A stretch of 64,000 bases of DNA, from contig JAFTFL010000004.1 in assembly GCA_017449525.1 (NCBI GenBank), positions 124,001-188,000 on the forward strand, written 5' to 3'. Positions 63,682-64,000 of the stretch are shown here, in pieces (position 1 is the stretch's first letter; the number at the start of each line of letters is the position of its first letter). The notes beneath the pieces are model-generated. The model saw only the letters and a program-made list of their open reading frames with translations. It did not search any database and was not told where the DNA came from. Origin of the DNA: Bacteroidales bacterium. GTDB taxonomy: Bacteria > Bacteroidota > Bacteroidia > Bacteroidales > P3. A program made the translations under genes and the position numbers.

Positions 63682-64000
63682 CTACATAGCCATCGTTGTC
63701 TCTATCTCGGACACCGTCTTGGGGATGGGCTTGCCCAGCACACGGCAGCCCGTGTCGGTAATCAGCACATCGTCCTCAATACGTATACCGCCGAAATCCT
63801 TCCAATGCTCTAATTCATCGTAGTTAATGAAGTCGCGGTGCATTCCCTCTGCGCGCCACTTGTCTATCAGTGCTGGGATAAAGTAGCAGCCAGGCTCGTC
63901 CGTAACCACAAATCCCGGTTGCAACCGGCGTCCGCAGCGCAGACTGCCCAGCCCAAACTGTGTGCTGGGGCGCACCTCGTCGTCATAGCCCACATATATC
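63682..64000 (-). CDS. Xaa-Pro aminopeptidase (aminopeptidase P), C-terminal fragment
   Basis: About 106 residues, open to the window edge. The enzyme removes N-terminal residues before Pro, using two metals in a pita-bread (M24) fold. Visible are VTDEPGCYFIPALIDKW (with a metal-binding Glu) and the second metal Glu in FGGIRIEDDVLITDTG, matching the last third of the family. The start and the remaining metal ligands are outside the window. 92 bases separate it from the nucleoside kinase start on the same strand. Confidence 0.87.
   Translation of the reverse strand, partial: IYVGYDDEVRPSTQFGLGSLRCGRRLQPGFVVTDEPGCYFIPALIDKWRAEGMHRDFINYDELEHWKDFGGIRIEDDVLITDTGCRVLGKPIPKTVSEIETTMAM

Overview
The window comes from a member of the Bacteroidota, most likely a Bacteroidales species near Prevotellaceae or Porphyromonadaceae. 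The evidence is a fused LpxC-FabZ gene, a type IX secretion (T9SS) C-terminal sorting domain, a GldA-like ABC ATPase, many signal peptides ending in AQ, and repeated promoters of the form TTG-N20-TAnnTTTG. The DNA is moderately GC-rich. No rRNA, tRNA, transposase or integrase was found. Genus cannot be fixed from the sequence alone.

Layout. 1-3392: end of tryptophanase, then two envelope proteins. 3508-9943 (minus): a COG0523 metal GTPase with a small helicase-associated protein, a Ser-rich secreted protein, and a four-gene operon (cell-wall amidase, GldA-like ATPase, pyrF, membrane protein). 10056-13280: lptD and a MerR-type regulator. 13264-15141 (minus): a phage-like module of HU-like protein, two overlapping envelope proteins with spanin-like architecture, and an endolysin-like amidase. 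15142-16508 is gene-poor and holds the promoter and long leader of a 4081-residue T9SS cargo protein (16509-28754) with twelve tandem modules.

29021-42611 (plus) is mostly housekeeping: a possible small RNA, a small lipoprotein, a thioredoxin-fold protein, manA, a SulP transporter, guaA, a LysM protein, lpxC/fabZ, lpxA, rpsO and pnp. 43025-51085 is a complete type II-C CRISPR-Cas locus: 19 repeats and 18 spacers, cas2, cas1, a large cas9 with all catalytic residues, and a tracrRNA just upstream of cas9 with its own consensus promoter. tracrRNA pairing shows that crRNAs are read on the plus strand, opposite to the cas genes.

51252-64000: a shortened PurL-like protein, a cation/proton antiporter, then a tightly packed plus-strand operon (TPR protein, DedA protein, 50-residue membrane protein, sufS, recN, M23 peptidase, aroK) that meets a nucleoside kinase and an aminopeptidase P fragment on the minus strand. 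Three intergenic stretches carry clusters of a CGTACG-centred palindrome. The observations most worth following are the lysis-like module, the compact tracrRNA/cas9 control region, the CGTACG repeats and the giant modular surface protein.
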